Below, one piece after another: positions 6,896 through 15,205 of a DNA stretch of 18,911 nucleotides. Location: assembly GCA_964441735.1 (NCBI GenBank), contig CAYTVB010000038.1:1-18911 (forward strand), in the 5' to 3' direction. The stretch comes from JASMTM01 sp964441735. GTDB lineage: Bacteria; Thermotogota; Thermotogae; Petrotogales; Kosmotogaceae. Position numbers and translations under genes: made by a program. The notes under the pieces were generated by a model. It was not told the DNA's origin, made no database searches, and saw only the letters and a program-made list of their open reading frames with translations. Position 1 is the stretch's first letter, and each line of letters starts with the position of its first letter.

Positions 6896-8077
6896 ATGTC
6901 ATACGATTTTGACAGTGTAATTGAAAGAAGAGGCACAAACTGCTTTAAATGGGATTTTGTAGATGAAATTTTTGGAAAATCTGATATTCTACCCATGTGG
7001 GTAGCTGATATGGACTTTAGATCGCCAGAGCAGGTAATAAAGGCAATTCAAGATCGTGCGAAGCATGGAGTTTTTGGCTATACTGCAAGACCAGATACTT
7101 TATATGATTCTGTTACTAATTGGTTAGATAAACGATTTAACTGGAAGGTTGAAAAAGATTGGATTCTTTTTACTCCAGGAGTTGTTCCAGCTATTGATCT
7201 TGCAATGCAAGCTTATACAAATCCTGGTGATGAAGTTGTCATTCAACCGCCGGTATACAATCCTTTTTTTGGTGCTGTTAAAAACAATAATAGGACACTT
7301 ATTAAAAACCCTCTAAAAATAGACGATGGAGAATATAGAATTGATTTTGATGATCTTGAGAATAAAGTAAATAATAAAACCAAAATGCTCATTTTTTGCA
7401 GTCCACACAATCCAGTTGGACGTGTATGGAATGAAATTGAATTAAAAGAATTAGGACTTTTTGCAAAAAAACATAATATTCTTATTGTTTCAGACGAGAT
7501 TCATGCTGACATTGTCTATAAACCGCATAGACATACTCCTTTTTTAAATATTGATAATGCTTTCGAAGATTTTAGTATCGTGTGTATGGCTCCAAGTAAA
7601 ACCTTTAATCTTGCTGGACTTGAAACATCCTTTGTTGTAATAAAAAACAAATCATTAAGGGAAAGATACGAAAGACAAATAAAAAAAACGTCATTATGGA
7701 TGACAAATATTTTTGGTATTGTAGCAGCTGAGGCAGCTTATAAATATGGAGAACAATGGTTGGATTCTCTACTTGAATACTTGAATGGTAATATTGATTA
7801 TATAGAAGATTTTATTAATGAAAGACTACCAGAAATAAAATTTACAAGGCCAGAAGGTACATATTTAGCGTGGCTTGATTTTAGAAATCTAAATCTATCG
7901 AATGAAGAACTTGAAAAATTGCTTGTTTATGAAGGAAAAGTAGGGCTGAATAATGGTCCTGATTTTGGAAAGGAGGGCAAGGGTTTTCAGCGACTCAATT
8001 TTGGATGTCCGAGATCTCTTTTAAAAGATGGACTTGAAAGAATTGAGCGAGCAGTAAATATTATAGAAAAACGTTAA
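6896..8077 (+). CDS. PatB/MalY-family pyridoxal-phosphate C-S lyase or aminotransferase
   Basis: A fold-type I PLP enzyme of 393 residues, the normal length for PatB/MalY (cystathionine beta-lyase type). The N-terminus YDFDSVIERRGTNCFKWD, then LPMWVADMDF, is diagnostic of this subfamily. CSPHNPVGRVW is the cofactor/substrate region, SDEIHADI near residues 199-206 holds the Asp that binds the pyridine nitrogen, and Lys235 in APSKTFNLAGL should form the Schiff base. Family members cleave cystathionine or cysteine conjugates to pyruvate, ammonia and a thiol; some are moonlighting regulators like E. coli MalY. A strong GGGAGG site precedes the ATG. It is divergent from the sugar operon and 35 nt upstream of the next gene, so the two probably form one transcript. 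Confidence 0.9.
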   Translation: MSYDFDSVIERRGTNCFKWDFVDEIFGKSDILPMWVADMDFRSPEQVIKAIQDRAKHGVFGYTARPDTLYDSVTNWLDKRFNWKVEKDWILFTPGVVPAIDLAMQAYTNPGDEVVIQPPVYNPFFGAVKNNNRTLIKNPLKIDDGEYRIDFDDLENKVNNKTKMLIFCSPHNPVGRVWNEIELKELGLFAKKHNILIVSDEIHADIVYKPHRHTPFLNIDNAFEDFSIVCMAPSKTFNLAGLETSFVVIKNKSLRERYERQIKKTSLWMTNIFGIVAAEAAYKYGEQWLDSLLEYLNGNIDYIEDFINERLPEIKFTRPEGTYLAWLDFRNLNLSNEELEKLLVYEGKVGLNNGPDFGKEGKGFQRLNFGCPRSLLKDGLERIERAVNIIEKR

Positions 8078-8112
8078 TAATTAATTGAAAATAACGATCT
8101 GGAGGTGAAGAA

Positions 8113-9432
8113 ATGAAAAGAACGGTTATTCTTATTGTACTGGTTTTAGCGTCTTCATTATATTTTGCTTTTGGACCTGAGGTTGAATTTGGAACAACGA
8201 CATTAGGAACAGATAGTTATTTTATGTATGGAATTCATTATCCCATAACAGATATAGTACCTGGTTTAGATGTTGATGTTGGTTTTAGCGCATACCAGAC
8301 AGAAATAGCTGGACCTTTATATTTTGGTAAACCTAATCCATCAGCAACGCCTTCTTCGAACATCATAAATGGGCTAACACTGTACGGCATCAGGCTACAT
8401 AATAATGTCATGGATATAAGATATGGTGATATGGGTTTTTATTCAAAGGGAATTGGTCTGTTATTTGATTCTTATACGAAATATGACGCTTATGCATTTG
8501 ATGCGGAATTGCTTTTGTTCAACCCGGGTGTTTCAATTCACATACCTTTCGAGATAACCTCTTTTGTTCCATTGGGATACAAGAGAACCTCATCACTTTG
8601 GTGGGGAGGAATAGTATGGAAATTGCCCTTTAATATTCATTTTGACACTACGCTGGCATGGGAGAGCAATAGCGAAATTAACAATGTGAAAACACCAACT
8701 GATGATGCAACAGATAGTGAGTATAAATACCCTATTTTAGGGTTAACAACATCTGTTGATTTTAGAGCTTTCGATTGGAAACTCTTTAGATTAGCTCCAT
8801 CAGTTGAATTTGCAGGACTAACGACCAGGAAATTTGATCATTACGGTTTATCTATAGGACTTGGTGGTAGACTCTCCATACTTGATATTATCTGGTTTAA
8901 GGGTGGAGGTCTATGGCGATATAAAGACTTTGTTCCGGGATACTTTGATCTAGATTATGAATACAAAAAATTCATGATGGTATATCACGGAGACAAGAAT
9001 ATCAAACTTCCAGCCTTAAGAACCGAGGATAATTCTGGTTTTGGCTGGTTCCTTAAAGGCAATTTCACCCTTGGCAAATATATAATTCTTCAGGCGAATC
9101 TTGAATGGTACCAGCATATTTCTCATTTCTCCCCACTTTTAGAAGGATATCTCAGGGTGAGGATACCGGAAGTGAATTTAGGTGATTTTAATGCCAAAGA
9201 ATTTTTTATTGAAGGCACCTATTACCAAAATAATTTTGATTTTGATAAGACCTTCTCTGAAGAATGGAGTAGTAGTTTACTAAATGATAATACCAGGTTG
9301 AGTCTGGGAATTATCTATCCTTTAGCATTAGATACTGTCGCTCGTTTTAAAATGCAATATAATCCAGGATCAGAAGAATTTAATTACAATATTACATTTG
9401 AGACAGATTTTAAAGGACTACCAGAGATGTAA
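8113..9432 (+). CDS. Exported beta-rich protein, probable outer-membrane/toga protein
   Basis: I do not recognise a named family. The 439-residue product begins with a clear signal peptide (MKRTVILIVLVLASSLYFAFG) and has no lipobox. The rest is rich in aromatic residues and glycine, with alternating polar and apolar stretches (for example YGIRLHNNVMDIRYGDMGF and LGKYIILQANLEWYQHI). This pattern fits amphipathic strands of an outer-membrane beta-barrel. There is no terminal phenylalanine as in proteobacterial porins; the last residues are GLPEM. A GGAGGTGA site precedes the ATG. The gene follows the patB-like gene by 35 nt and is closed by a terminator. The function is unknown; a link to envelope permeability for sugars is speculation from the neighbourhood. 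Confidence 0.7.
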   Translation: MKRTVILIVLVLASSLYFAFGPEVEFGTTTLGTDSYFMYGIHYPITDIVPGLDVDVGFSAYQTEIAGPLYFGKPNPSATPSSNIINGLTLYGIRLHNNVMDIRYGDMGFYSKGIGLLFDSYTKYDAYAFDAELLLFNPGVSIHIPFEITSFVPLGYKRTSSLWWGGIVWKLPFNIHFDTTLAWESNSEINNVKTPTDDATDSEYKYPILGLTTSVDFRAFDWKLFRLAPSVEFAGLTTRKFDHYGLSIGLGGRLSILDIIWFKGGGLWRYKDFVPGYFDLDYEYKKFMMVYHGDKNIKLPALRTEDNSGFGWFLKGNFTLGKYIILQANLEWYQHISHFSPLLEGYLRVRIPEVNLGDFNAKEFFIEGTYYQNNFDFDKTFSEEWSSSLLNDNTRLSLGIIYPLALDTVARFKMQYNPGSEEFNYNITFETDFKGLPEM

Positions 9433-9440
9433 AAAATACT

Positions 9441-9468
9441 GGGCTTCATCATGGAGCCCTATCTTTAT
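9441..9468 (+). terminator. Rho-independent terminator after the envelope protein gene
   Basis: GGGCTTCA (9441-9448) pairs with TGGAGCCC (9452-9459) around TCA, with one G-T pair. It is followed by the modestly T-rich TATCTTTATT. It lies 9 nt after the stop codon and ends the patB-envelope protein transcript. Confidence 0.7.
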
Positions 9469-9506
9469 TGATAAATAAAGAAATAATATGAATCGGGAGG
9501 GATTTT

Positions 9507-10067
9507 ATGTATTTCAAAGAGTGTGGAGAAAAAAATACAGAACGTGTTCTGGAAATTGTGTTTAATAAAGCTAAAGAAAATGAAATCGATACGGTTGTAC
9601 TTCCATCAACAAGAGGGGTAGTTGCTAAAAAGGCATTATCTATGGTTCCTGATGATCTGAAAATGGTTATTGTAACCCATTCAGTTGGATTTCGAGAAAC
9701 AGGTGGGGATGAGTTTGACAGTAATGTTAGAAAGGATTATGAAAATACGCAGCATAAGATATTAACAACAACTCATTTATTTAGAGGAATAGATGGTTAC
9801 TTCTATAAATCAAAACAGGGTGTCTACCCTCCTCAAATATTTGCGGAAGCATTAAGATTGTTTGGCGAGGGAACCAAAGTAGCAGTTGAAATCGCTATAA
9901 TGGCAGCTGATGCCGGGTACGTACCTGTAAATAATTGGATAATCAGTGCAGGTGGAACAGGGAAAGGACTGGATACAGCCTATATTTTACAAGCATGCAA
10001 TTCAAGCGATCTTACAAAATTCAAATTTGGAAAGCTCCTGGCAATACCATCTGAACTTGAAGTCTAA
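9507..10067 (+). CDS. Stand-alone pyruvate kinase alpha/beta (C-terminal) domain protein
   Basis: A 186-residue protein corresponding only to the regulatory alpha/beta domain of pyruvate kinase (PK_C type), without the catalytic TIM barrel. The first half contains IDTVVLPSTRGVVAKKAL and MVIVTHSVGF, the Rossmann-like core. The C-terminal motif SAGGTGKGLDTAYIL is a glycine-rich ligand loop characteristic of this free-standing group, which I know as conserved hypotheticals in thermophiles and archaea. GGGAGGGA precedes the ATG. It ends 21 nt before deoB and is probably cotranscribed with it. The role is unknown; binding a phosphorylated metabolite is a reasonable guess from the fold. Confidence 0.75.
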   Translation: MYFKECGEKNTERVLEIVFNKAKENEIDTVVLPSTRGVVAKKALSMVPDDLKMVIVTHSVGFRETGGDEFDSNVRKDYENTQHKILTTTHLFRGIDGYFYKSKQGVYPPQIFAEALRLFGEGTKVAVEIAIMAADAGYVPVNNWIISAGGTGKGLDTAYILQACNSSDLTKFKFGKLLAIPSELEV

Positions 10068-10088
10068 TTCGAAAGGAGAATGTAATTA

Positions 10089-11264
10089 ATGCGAATAATT
10101 CTAATTGTTCTTGATAGTGTTGGTATTGGAGAAATGCCAGATGCTGACAAATTTGGTGACAGGGGTTCAAATACACTCGTTAATACAGCAAAGTCAGTAG
10201 GGGGACTAAAAATGCCCCATTGTGCACGTTTGGGCCTTGGGAAACTTGACGATATTCCAGGTGTCGAGAAAGTAGTGATTGCTTTAGGAGCATATGGAAA
10301 AATGCTAGAAAAAAGCCCGGGTAAAGATACCACAACAGGACACTGGGAATTCATGGGGATAATAATGAAAAAACCGTTTGACTTTTTTCCTGAAGGTTTT
10401 CCAGCTGAAATAATTGAACCCTTTGAAAAGAAAACCGGTAGAAAAGTAATTGGTAATAAACCGGCATCAGGAACAGAGATTATTAAGGAATTGGGACCAA
10501 AGCAGGAAGAAACTGGAGACTTAATTGTATATACTTCAGCTGACAGTGTATTTCAAATAGCTGCTCATGAAGATATTATCCCTTTAGAAGAACTATACAA
10601 TGATTGTGAGATTGCAAGGGAGATTTTAAACAAAAGTAAATATAAAGTAGCGAGAGTCATCGCTCGACCGTACGTTGGCAACCATCCAGATTACACACGT
10701 ACTGCAAACCGACATGATTATTCACTTCCCCCTGAAGACAAGCTTGCTTCTGAGTATCTTATTGGAAACGATATTCCTGTTTACGCTGTTGGGAAGATTA
10801 ATGACATTTATCTTGGACATGGAATCTCTGATTATGTTAAAACGAAAGACAATATGGATGGAGTAGATAAAACGATTAATTATATGAAAAACGTAGAAAA
10901 TGGGCTAATATTTACAAATCTGGTTGATTTTGACATGCGTTATGGACACAGAAATAATCCTGAAGGCTATGCTAAGGGACTTGAAGAATTTGATGAAAGG
11001 TTACCGGAAATAATGAGTAACTTACATTCAGATGACATATTAGTTATTACTGCTGACCACGGTTGCGATCCTACTACGCCATCAACCGATCATTCAAGAG
11101 AAAAAGTACCTTTGCTGGTTTATGGTAAGAATATAAAACCAGATGTTTATCTGGGTGAACGAGAAACATTTGCTGATTTGGGGCAAACTATCCTTGATCT
11201 TTTTGATCAAAAACCTATGAAAAATGGTACGAGTTTCAAGAAGGAAATAGTGAGTGATAATTAG
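10089..11264 (+). CDS. deoB: Phosphopentomutase
   Basis: The enzyme interconverts ribose-1-phosphate and ribose-5-phosphate (and the deoxy forms), linking nucleoside salvage to the pentose phosphate pathway in the cytoplasm. At 391 residues it has the usual DeoB length. Alkaline-phosphatase-superfamily metal ligands are visible: Asp9 in IVLDSVGIGEMPDA, the phosphothreonine loop KDTTTGHWE (about residues 79-87), DFDMRYGHRNN, and TADHGCDPTTPSTDHSRE near the C-terminus. AAAGGAGA lies 9 nt before the ATG. The gene follows the PK_C-domain protein closely. No nucleoside phosphorylase or deoxyribose-phosphate aldolase gene is in the window, so salvage partners must be elsewhere. Confidence 0.95.
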   Translation: MRIILIVLDSVGIGEMPDADKFGDRGSNTLVNTAKSVGGLKMPHCARLGLGKLDDIPGVEKVVIALGAYGKMLEKSPGKDTTTGHWEFMGIIMKKPFDFFPEGFPAEIIEPFEKKTGRKVIGNKPASGTEIIKELGPKQEETGDLIVYTSADSVFQIAAHEDIIPLEELYNDCEIAREILNKSKYKVARVIARPYVGNHPDYTRTANRHDYSLPPEDKLASEYLIGNDIPVYAVGKINDIYLGHGISDYVKTKDNMDGVDKTINYMKNVENGLIFTNLVDFDMRYGHRNNPEGYAKGLEEFDERLPEIMSNLHSDDILVITADHGCDPTTPSTDHSREKVPLLVYGKNIKPDVYLGERETFADLGQTILDLFDQKPMKNGTSFKKEIVSDN

Positions 11265-11300
11265 AAAAGTTTTAAAAATATCTATGTTAATAATATAGAA

Positions 11301-11329
11301 TTGAATTTTAAAATGAGTCAGGTTATAAT
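11301..11329 (+). promoter_or_regulatory. Promoter of tRNA-Ala
   Basis: TTGAAT (11301-11306) and a perfect TATAAT (11324-11329) are separated by 17 nt. Transcription would begin about 4 nt before the mature tRNA 5' end at 11340, as expected for a short tRNA leader. Confidence 0.8.
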
Positions 11330-11339
11330 GTTGAAACAT

Positions 11340-11415
11340 GGGGTCGTAGCGCAGCTGGGAGCGCGTCGCCTTCGCAAGGCGAAAGTCGTGGGTTCGAATC
11401 CCATCGACTCCACCA
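11340..11415 (+). tRNA. tRNA-Ala (anticodon CGC), CCA encoded
   Basis: The cloverleaf folds completely. The acceptor stem is GGGGTCG/CGACTCC, the D-arm GCGC/GCGC, and the anticodon stem TCGCC/GGCGA with loop TTCGCAA (anticodon CGC at 11373-11375). The T-arm is GTGGG/CCCAT with TTCGAAT. The discriminator is A (11412) and CCA is encoded at 11413-11415. The G3-T70 pair (11342/11409), the universal alanine identity element, confirms the assignment. It reads codon GCG. It has its own promoter and terminator and is a monocistronic tRNA gene. Confidence 0.97.
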
Positions 11416-11443
11416 AAAAAGGAGACTAAATGTCTCCTTTTTT
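11415..11443 (+). terminator. Terminator after tRNA-Ala, possibly bidirectional
   Basis: GGAGAC (11421-11426) and GTCTCC (11432-11437) form a perfect stem with loop TAAAT, flanked by AAAAAA on the left and TTTTTT on the right. The symmetric A and T runs would also stop the minus-strand patatin transcript that ends at 11474. Confidence 0.9.
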
Positions 11444-11473
11444 ATAAAATGTTGCAATGCAAAATAAAAGAGT

Positions 11474-12817
11474 TTATTTTTCAATGTTTGTTAAATTACT
11501 AAAAGTCTCTACTATTTCATCATATTGAGAATTTTCTGGAAAGACATAGTTGGAGTTTTCGAAAAGGAAAACAACTAAATCAAGTACTTTTCCATACTTA
11601 ATTTCTTCAATTAGCTCTTTAAGCAATGACATTTTTATTTTCTCATCTGTTTTCTCAGCTATTTTTTTGAGAATAGAATAACTATCATAGGGTTGTAGAG
11701 ATTCTATTTGAAGATAGTTAGCAAGGTCTTCTAATATCGTAAGGCTTGTCAAAAATGGATGCTTTAGAACAGTTCCGGCAGTATTCTCTAAAAGTGGCAA
11801 AAGTAAACGATAATATTGATATTCTGGCGAAACGTCTTCAGGAGATTCTAAAGACATTATTTTCAAGGCTTTGACTCTTAATTCTGATGTTAAGCTTAAA
11901 AACATGTGGAATAAAGTATCCTCTTTTATGTATATATAATAGGTTTTACCCTTGAGAATATTAAAAGCTGCCAATGTATCCAGATAGCCTTCCTTTATAA
12001 AACTTGAAGCTATATCTGGATCAAAGGCTAGCATGTTTCCGTAAAATTTCCGTGGTCTTATGAAAATGGTACTATATTCACCATCATACTTTCGGTTCTC
12101 AATGAAGCTGGTAACTCTTGTTGTCAAATCTCCTATACTGCCAATGTCAACTATGATTATGTTTTCAAAACCTTTATCGAGGGCGAGGTTAATAGGTATA
12201 TTATTATAAACACCACCATCAACGAAGACTTTGCCTTTAATCTCTTCAGGTTTAAAAATAGGGAGGCCTGCGCTTGCTAATATATAATCTATCAATTCTC
12301 CTTCAGGTATCTCATCAATGTGTAGCGTCCTGGGTTTCATATCGGAAACGCAAAATGCTACCAAACCATAATCGATTTCTGATTGTCTAACTTCTGATTC
12401 GTTAATAATTTCATTAAGCTTGTTTCTTAATGGTTCGATATCTATACCATGAAGTAGTTGACCAATTCCTTTTTCTAAATCAGCTAAGCTAAGACTACTT
12501 ATATGACCTCTGAAAATATTTTCCAATTCAGGAGAAAGTTCCATAACATCATCATAATCAATGTTTAACCAAAGGGTTTTAGCCTGTTCATATTCTTTTA
12601 GTACAACAGCTGCTGCATTAATTGCGCCAACTGAAGTACCATAAGATCCTGTTATATTGATATCTAATTGTTTTAGAGCTTTCCATACACCTATTTGATA
12701 AGCTCCTCTTGCTCCACCTCCAGATAAAACAAGAGCATATTCTTCATCAGAACAAAATGTAATTATTGAAATAACAATAAAAATAACAATCAAAAGATTT
12801 CTCATATATTTTTTCAT
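11474..12817 (-). CDS. Exported patatin-like phospholipase
   Basis: A lipid acyl hydrolase of the patatin/RssA type with a Ser-Asp dyad. I set the start at ATG 12817-12815, because GGGAGG lies 5 nt before it; an ATG at 12835 lies upstream of that site. The protein has 447 residues. A signal peptide or membrane anchor spans residues 6-21, ending in TFCSDE; Cys22 gives a poor lipobox (Phe at -1). The glycine-rich oxyanion loop LSGGGARGAY is at residues 31-40, the nucleophile Ser62 is in GTSVG, and the second dyad residue Asp200 is in VDGG. The C-terminal half (about residues 250-447) is helical and unassigned. The gene is transcribed alone, divergent from the flavoprotein gene. Confidence 0.88.
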   Translation of the reverse strand: MKKYMRNLLIVIFIVISIITFCSDEEYALVLSGGGARGAYQIGVWKALKQLDINITGSYGTSVGAINAAAVVLKEYEQAKTLWLNIDYDDVMELSPELENIFRGHISSLSLADLEKGIGQLLHGIDIEPLRNKLNEIINESEVRQSEIDYGLVAFCVSDMKPRTLHIDEIPEGELIDYILASAGLPIFKPEEIKGKVFVDGGVYNNIPINLALDKGFENIIIVDIGSIGDLTTRVTSFIENRKYDGEYSTIFIRPRKFYGNMLAFDPDIASSFIKEGYLDTLAAFNILKGKTYYIYIKEDTLFHMFLSLTSELRVKALKIMSLESPEDVSPEYQYYRLLLPLLENTAGTVLKHPFLTSLTILEDLANYLQIESLQPYDSYSILKKIAEKTDEKIKMSLLKELIEEIKYGKVLDLVVFLFENSNYVFPENSQYDEIVETFSNLTNIEK

Positions 12818-12904
12818 TTTATCCTCCCTAAACATATTTCTATATAATCAAATCAATAATACAGCAAATGTTATTCAATTTTCGGAGAAAAGAAGTGTAT
12901 TTTC

Positions 12905-12913
12905 TGTTAGAAT
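12905..12913 (+). promoter_or_regulatory. Extended -10 promoter, possibly giving a leaderless transcript
   Basis: TGTTAGAAT (12905-12913) is a TGnTAnAAT extended -10 element. The flavoprotein ATG begins 7 nt after its end, about where transcription would start. No Shine-Dalgarno sequence is present before that ATG. No good -35 box is seen. Confidence 0.45.
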
Positions 12914-12919
12914 TCTGCC

Positions 12920-14146
12920 ATGAATACATTTGATATTGCAATTATAGGAGCAGGAGCCTCTGGTCTCTTTGCTGGATCACTTATTGATAGAAAATTCAAA
13001 ACAATAATAATTGAAAGAAATGCTGTGCCTGGGAACAAACTGCTTCTTACGGGTTCAGGGAAATGCAACTTTACAAATACTGAAAAGCACAGTGAATTTA
13101 TTAAAGCATATGGAGATAATGGCTCATTTCTGAAATTCGCCTTAAAAGCTTTTGACAATAATAAGTGTATTAAATATTTTAAGAAAAAAGGTCTAAATAT
13201 CTTAATTACGAAAGACGAAAGGGTTTTTCCAGAATCACTAAAAGCCATGGATGTTAGAAACATTTTACTTAATAAAATCAAATATCGCAGCCATATATTG
13301 CTGAACGAAAAGCTGGTTAAAGAAATTTCTAAACCCAAAAATGAGTTTTTTATTTTTACCAATAATTATAGTTTCAAAGCTAAAAACATTATTCTTTGTA
13401 CTGGTGGAAAATCCTATCCGGGAACTGGCTCCGCCGGCTATGGGTAAGAATTTGCAAACGATTTTGGGCATAAGATAGTGAAACCTGCACCAGCATTAAC
13501 GCCTGTGAAAGTTGAAAACTTTAACCTTAAGAAACACGCAGGAATAACTTTAAAGGATAAAACTGTAATCTTATTAAAAAGTCAAAAGGAGATATCTTCT
13601 GAACGTGGAGATATTCTAATTACTCATGATGGTTTATCCGGGCCTGCAATATTAAATATCTCAAAATACGTTAAAAAGGGAGACATAATAAGTATTAGCT
13701 TATCAAATAATGACTGGAAACAGACGGATAAGCAAGTTATAGAGCTGGCAGGAAAATATCCTAAAAGATCAGTGAAGAATATCGTGAAGTTACTTGACAT
13801 CCCCGATGGGATATCTTATCAAATATGCAAATTATCAAGCTGTTCTCCAGATAATAAAGTAACGGAGATAATAAAAGAAAAGCGGACAAAACTTTGCAAA
13901 AACGTAAATAATCTGAAATTTTTAGTAAAGGATAAATATGGTTTTAGAAAAGCTATGATAGCTTCTGGTGGTATTTCACTTGATGAGGTTAATCCAAAAA
14001 GTATGGAATCGCTGCTGGTTAATAATCTATATTTCGCTGGAGAAATCCTTGATATCGACGGAAAAACCGGAGGTTTCAATCTTCAAAGTGCCTTTTCCAC
14101 TGCTTATTTAGCTGTACAAGACATTTTGAATAATCTGAACAAATGA
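12920..14146 (+). pseudogene. YhiN/HI0933-family flavoprotein, interrupted by one in-frame TAA
   Basis: An NAD(P)/FAD-dependent oxidoreductase-like protein of the HI0933/YhiN (BaiN-like) family. The N-terminus IAIIGAGASGLFAG is the dinucleotide-binding loop. NKLLLTGSGKCNFTN and CTGGKSYPGTGS are family hallmarks, and the C-terminus GEILDIDGKTGGFNLQSAFS is the second FAD-binding region. The frame is open from 12920 to 14146 (408 codons, normal family length) except for TAA at 13445-13447. The flanking frames are in register, with no indel. The stop replaces a residue in TGSAGYG-stop-EFANDFGH, where relatives as I remember them have an aromatic residue (GDGYEFA), so a TAT or TAC to TAA change explains it. 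The rest is undamaged, so either the mutation is recent or it is a sequencing error. The half from GTG 13478 could at most make a fragment. Confidence 0.85.
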
Positions 14147-14196
14147 TTATTCCTTTTACAAAAGAATATGACGGAAAAACTGTGATAATAAGCTTC

Positions 14197-14225
14197 TTGA
14201 AGTTCTATGGTTAATGTGGTATAAA
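14197..14225 (+). promoter_or_regulatory. Promoter of the small membrane protein gene
   Basis: TTGAAG (14197-14202) and TATAAA (14220-14225) are 17 nt apart, with a TGG extension before the -10 box. It lies 34 nt before the GTG start. Confidence 0.65.
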
Positions 14226-14259
14226 TTTAAGAAATAAATTTTGAAAGCGGTGAATATTT

Positions 14260-14718
14260 GTGAAAAATAGTCAAATTATAATGTTTATTGGAGCTCTGGC
14301 AATACTTGTTGCATTGTTTTTACCTGCTATATCTGTTAATGCGCAGAATCCTATGATGGGAGTTTCCGGTTCATCGAGTTATTTTGAATCAGATGAACTA
14401 TTTGCAGTTATATTGATGGCTCTATCTATTGGCACAATGATACTTGTATTTCTTAAAAAGATAGAGATAGTGTGGATTACAGGATTGGTGAGCATAGGAA
14501 TTTTTGTCTTTAGATTTTTCAAATTTCTTACTGACATATCATCTTACAATTCATTTCAGAATCAAATGTATAATGGCCAATTTGGAAATGAATTTCCACA
14601 AATGCAGTCAGAAGTATCCATGCAGCTTTCACTAAACTGGGCAAGCTGGATAGTGTTTTTTATTGGTGGCATATTAACAATTATTGGACTTGTAAAATAC
14701 GCTCAGGAGGACAAATAA
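14260..14718 (+). CDS. Small integral membrane protein of unknown function
   Basis: I do not recognise a family. The 152-residue product has four predicted membrane helices. The first is N-terminal (about residues 5-27, IIMFIGALAILVALFLPAI), two are central (about 47-65 and 70-90), and the last is near the C-terminus (about 126-146, WASWIVFFIGGILTIIGLV). The two segments outside the helices are a serine-rich stretch near residues 28-45 and a Gln/Asn/Met-rich stretch near 96-120 (SYNSFQNQMYNGQFGNEF). The start is GTG at 14260, with GCGGTGA 6 nt upstream. It has its own promoter and terminator, so it is monocistronic. Confidence 0.75.
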   Translation: MKNSQIIMFIGALAILVALFLPAISVNAQNPMMGVSGSSSYFESDELFAVILMALSIGTMILVFLKKIEIVWITGLVSIGIFVFRFFKFLTDISSYNSFQNQMYNGQFGNEFPQMQSEVSMQLSLNWASWIVFFIGGILTIIGLVKYAQEDK

Positions 14719-14737
14719 CTATATATCAGGATAATTA

Positions 14738-14768
14738 AAAAAAACTCCTCGGACCGGGGAGTTTTTTT
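14738..14768 (+). terminator. Rho-independent terminator
   Basis: CTCCTC (14745-14750) pairs with GGGGAG (14756-14761), with one T-G pair, around GGACC. The stem is extended by A and T runs and followed by TTTTTTT. It lies just after the small membrane protein gene and could work in both directions. Confidence 0.9.
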
Positions 14769-14769
14769 A

Positions 14770-15190
14770 TTTAGTAGGATCAAATTTTGTTTATGTATGA
14801 TATTTTAACCAAACTCAAATATTAAGAAATTGCTTTACCAGAATCCTCAACACAGGCTCATAAAAGATAAGAAAAAACACTACATCAAACTTGGTATTAG
14901 TAACTTCATATTGTTTCCTTTATAACGCATATGTAAATGCTTTAAAAAACTCTAGCACTCATATAAGATGAATAATAAGTTAAGCTTACAAACTATCAGT
15001 AGTTTATATTTTATTGATGATTGAAAAATATATCATATAAAAAAAGTTGATTAATTGCTGTAAATACTAATTATAGTGATGTATATAAAACAATAATTCA
15101 ACAGAATAATTAAGATTGAAAATGAAAAATCAAGTGATAATATCGTTAATATAATGAACTATATAATGTTATACTAAGAACATGTTAAAT
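14770..15190. other. AT-rich intergenic region without a recognisable gene
   Basis: No long frame is present on either strand and I see no tRNA or known RNA fold. The only local structure is a weak hairpin AAACTA/TAGTTT (14990-15005, loop TCAG). TATAAT (15162-15167) and TATACT (15170-15175) could serve as -10 boxes for the following gene, but no good -35 box stands at the right distance. Decayed sequence is possible but cannot be shown. Confidence 0.5.
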
Positions 15191-15205
15191 TAAGAAGGTG
15201 ATAAT

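Noticed and set aside
14148..14175. Imperfect hairpin after the flavoprotein gene (ATTCCTTTT / AAAAGAAT)
   Set aside because: The stem has a bulge, is only A-T rich and has no T-tract; not a convincing terminator.
14990..15005. Hairpin AAACTA/TAGTTT in the AT-rich gap
   Set aside because: A 6-bp AT-rich stem is expected by chance in such sequence, and there is no adjacent gene end or T-run.
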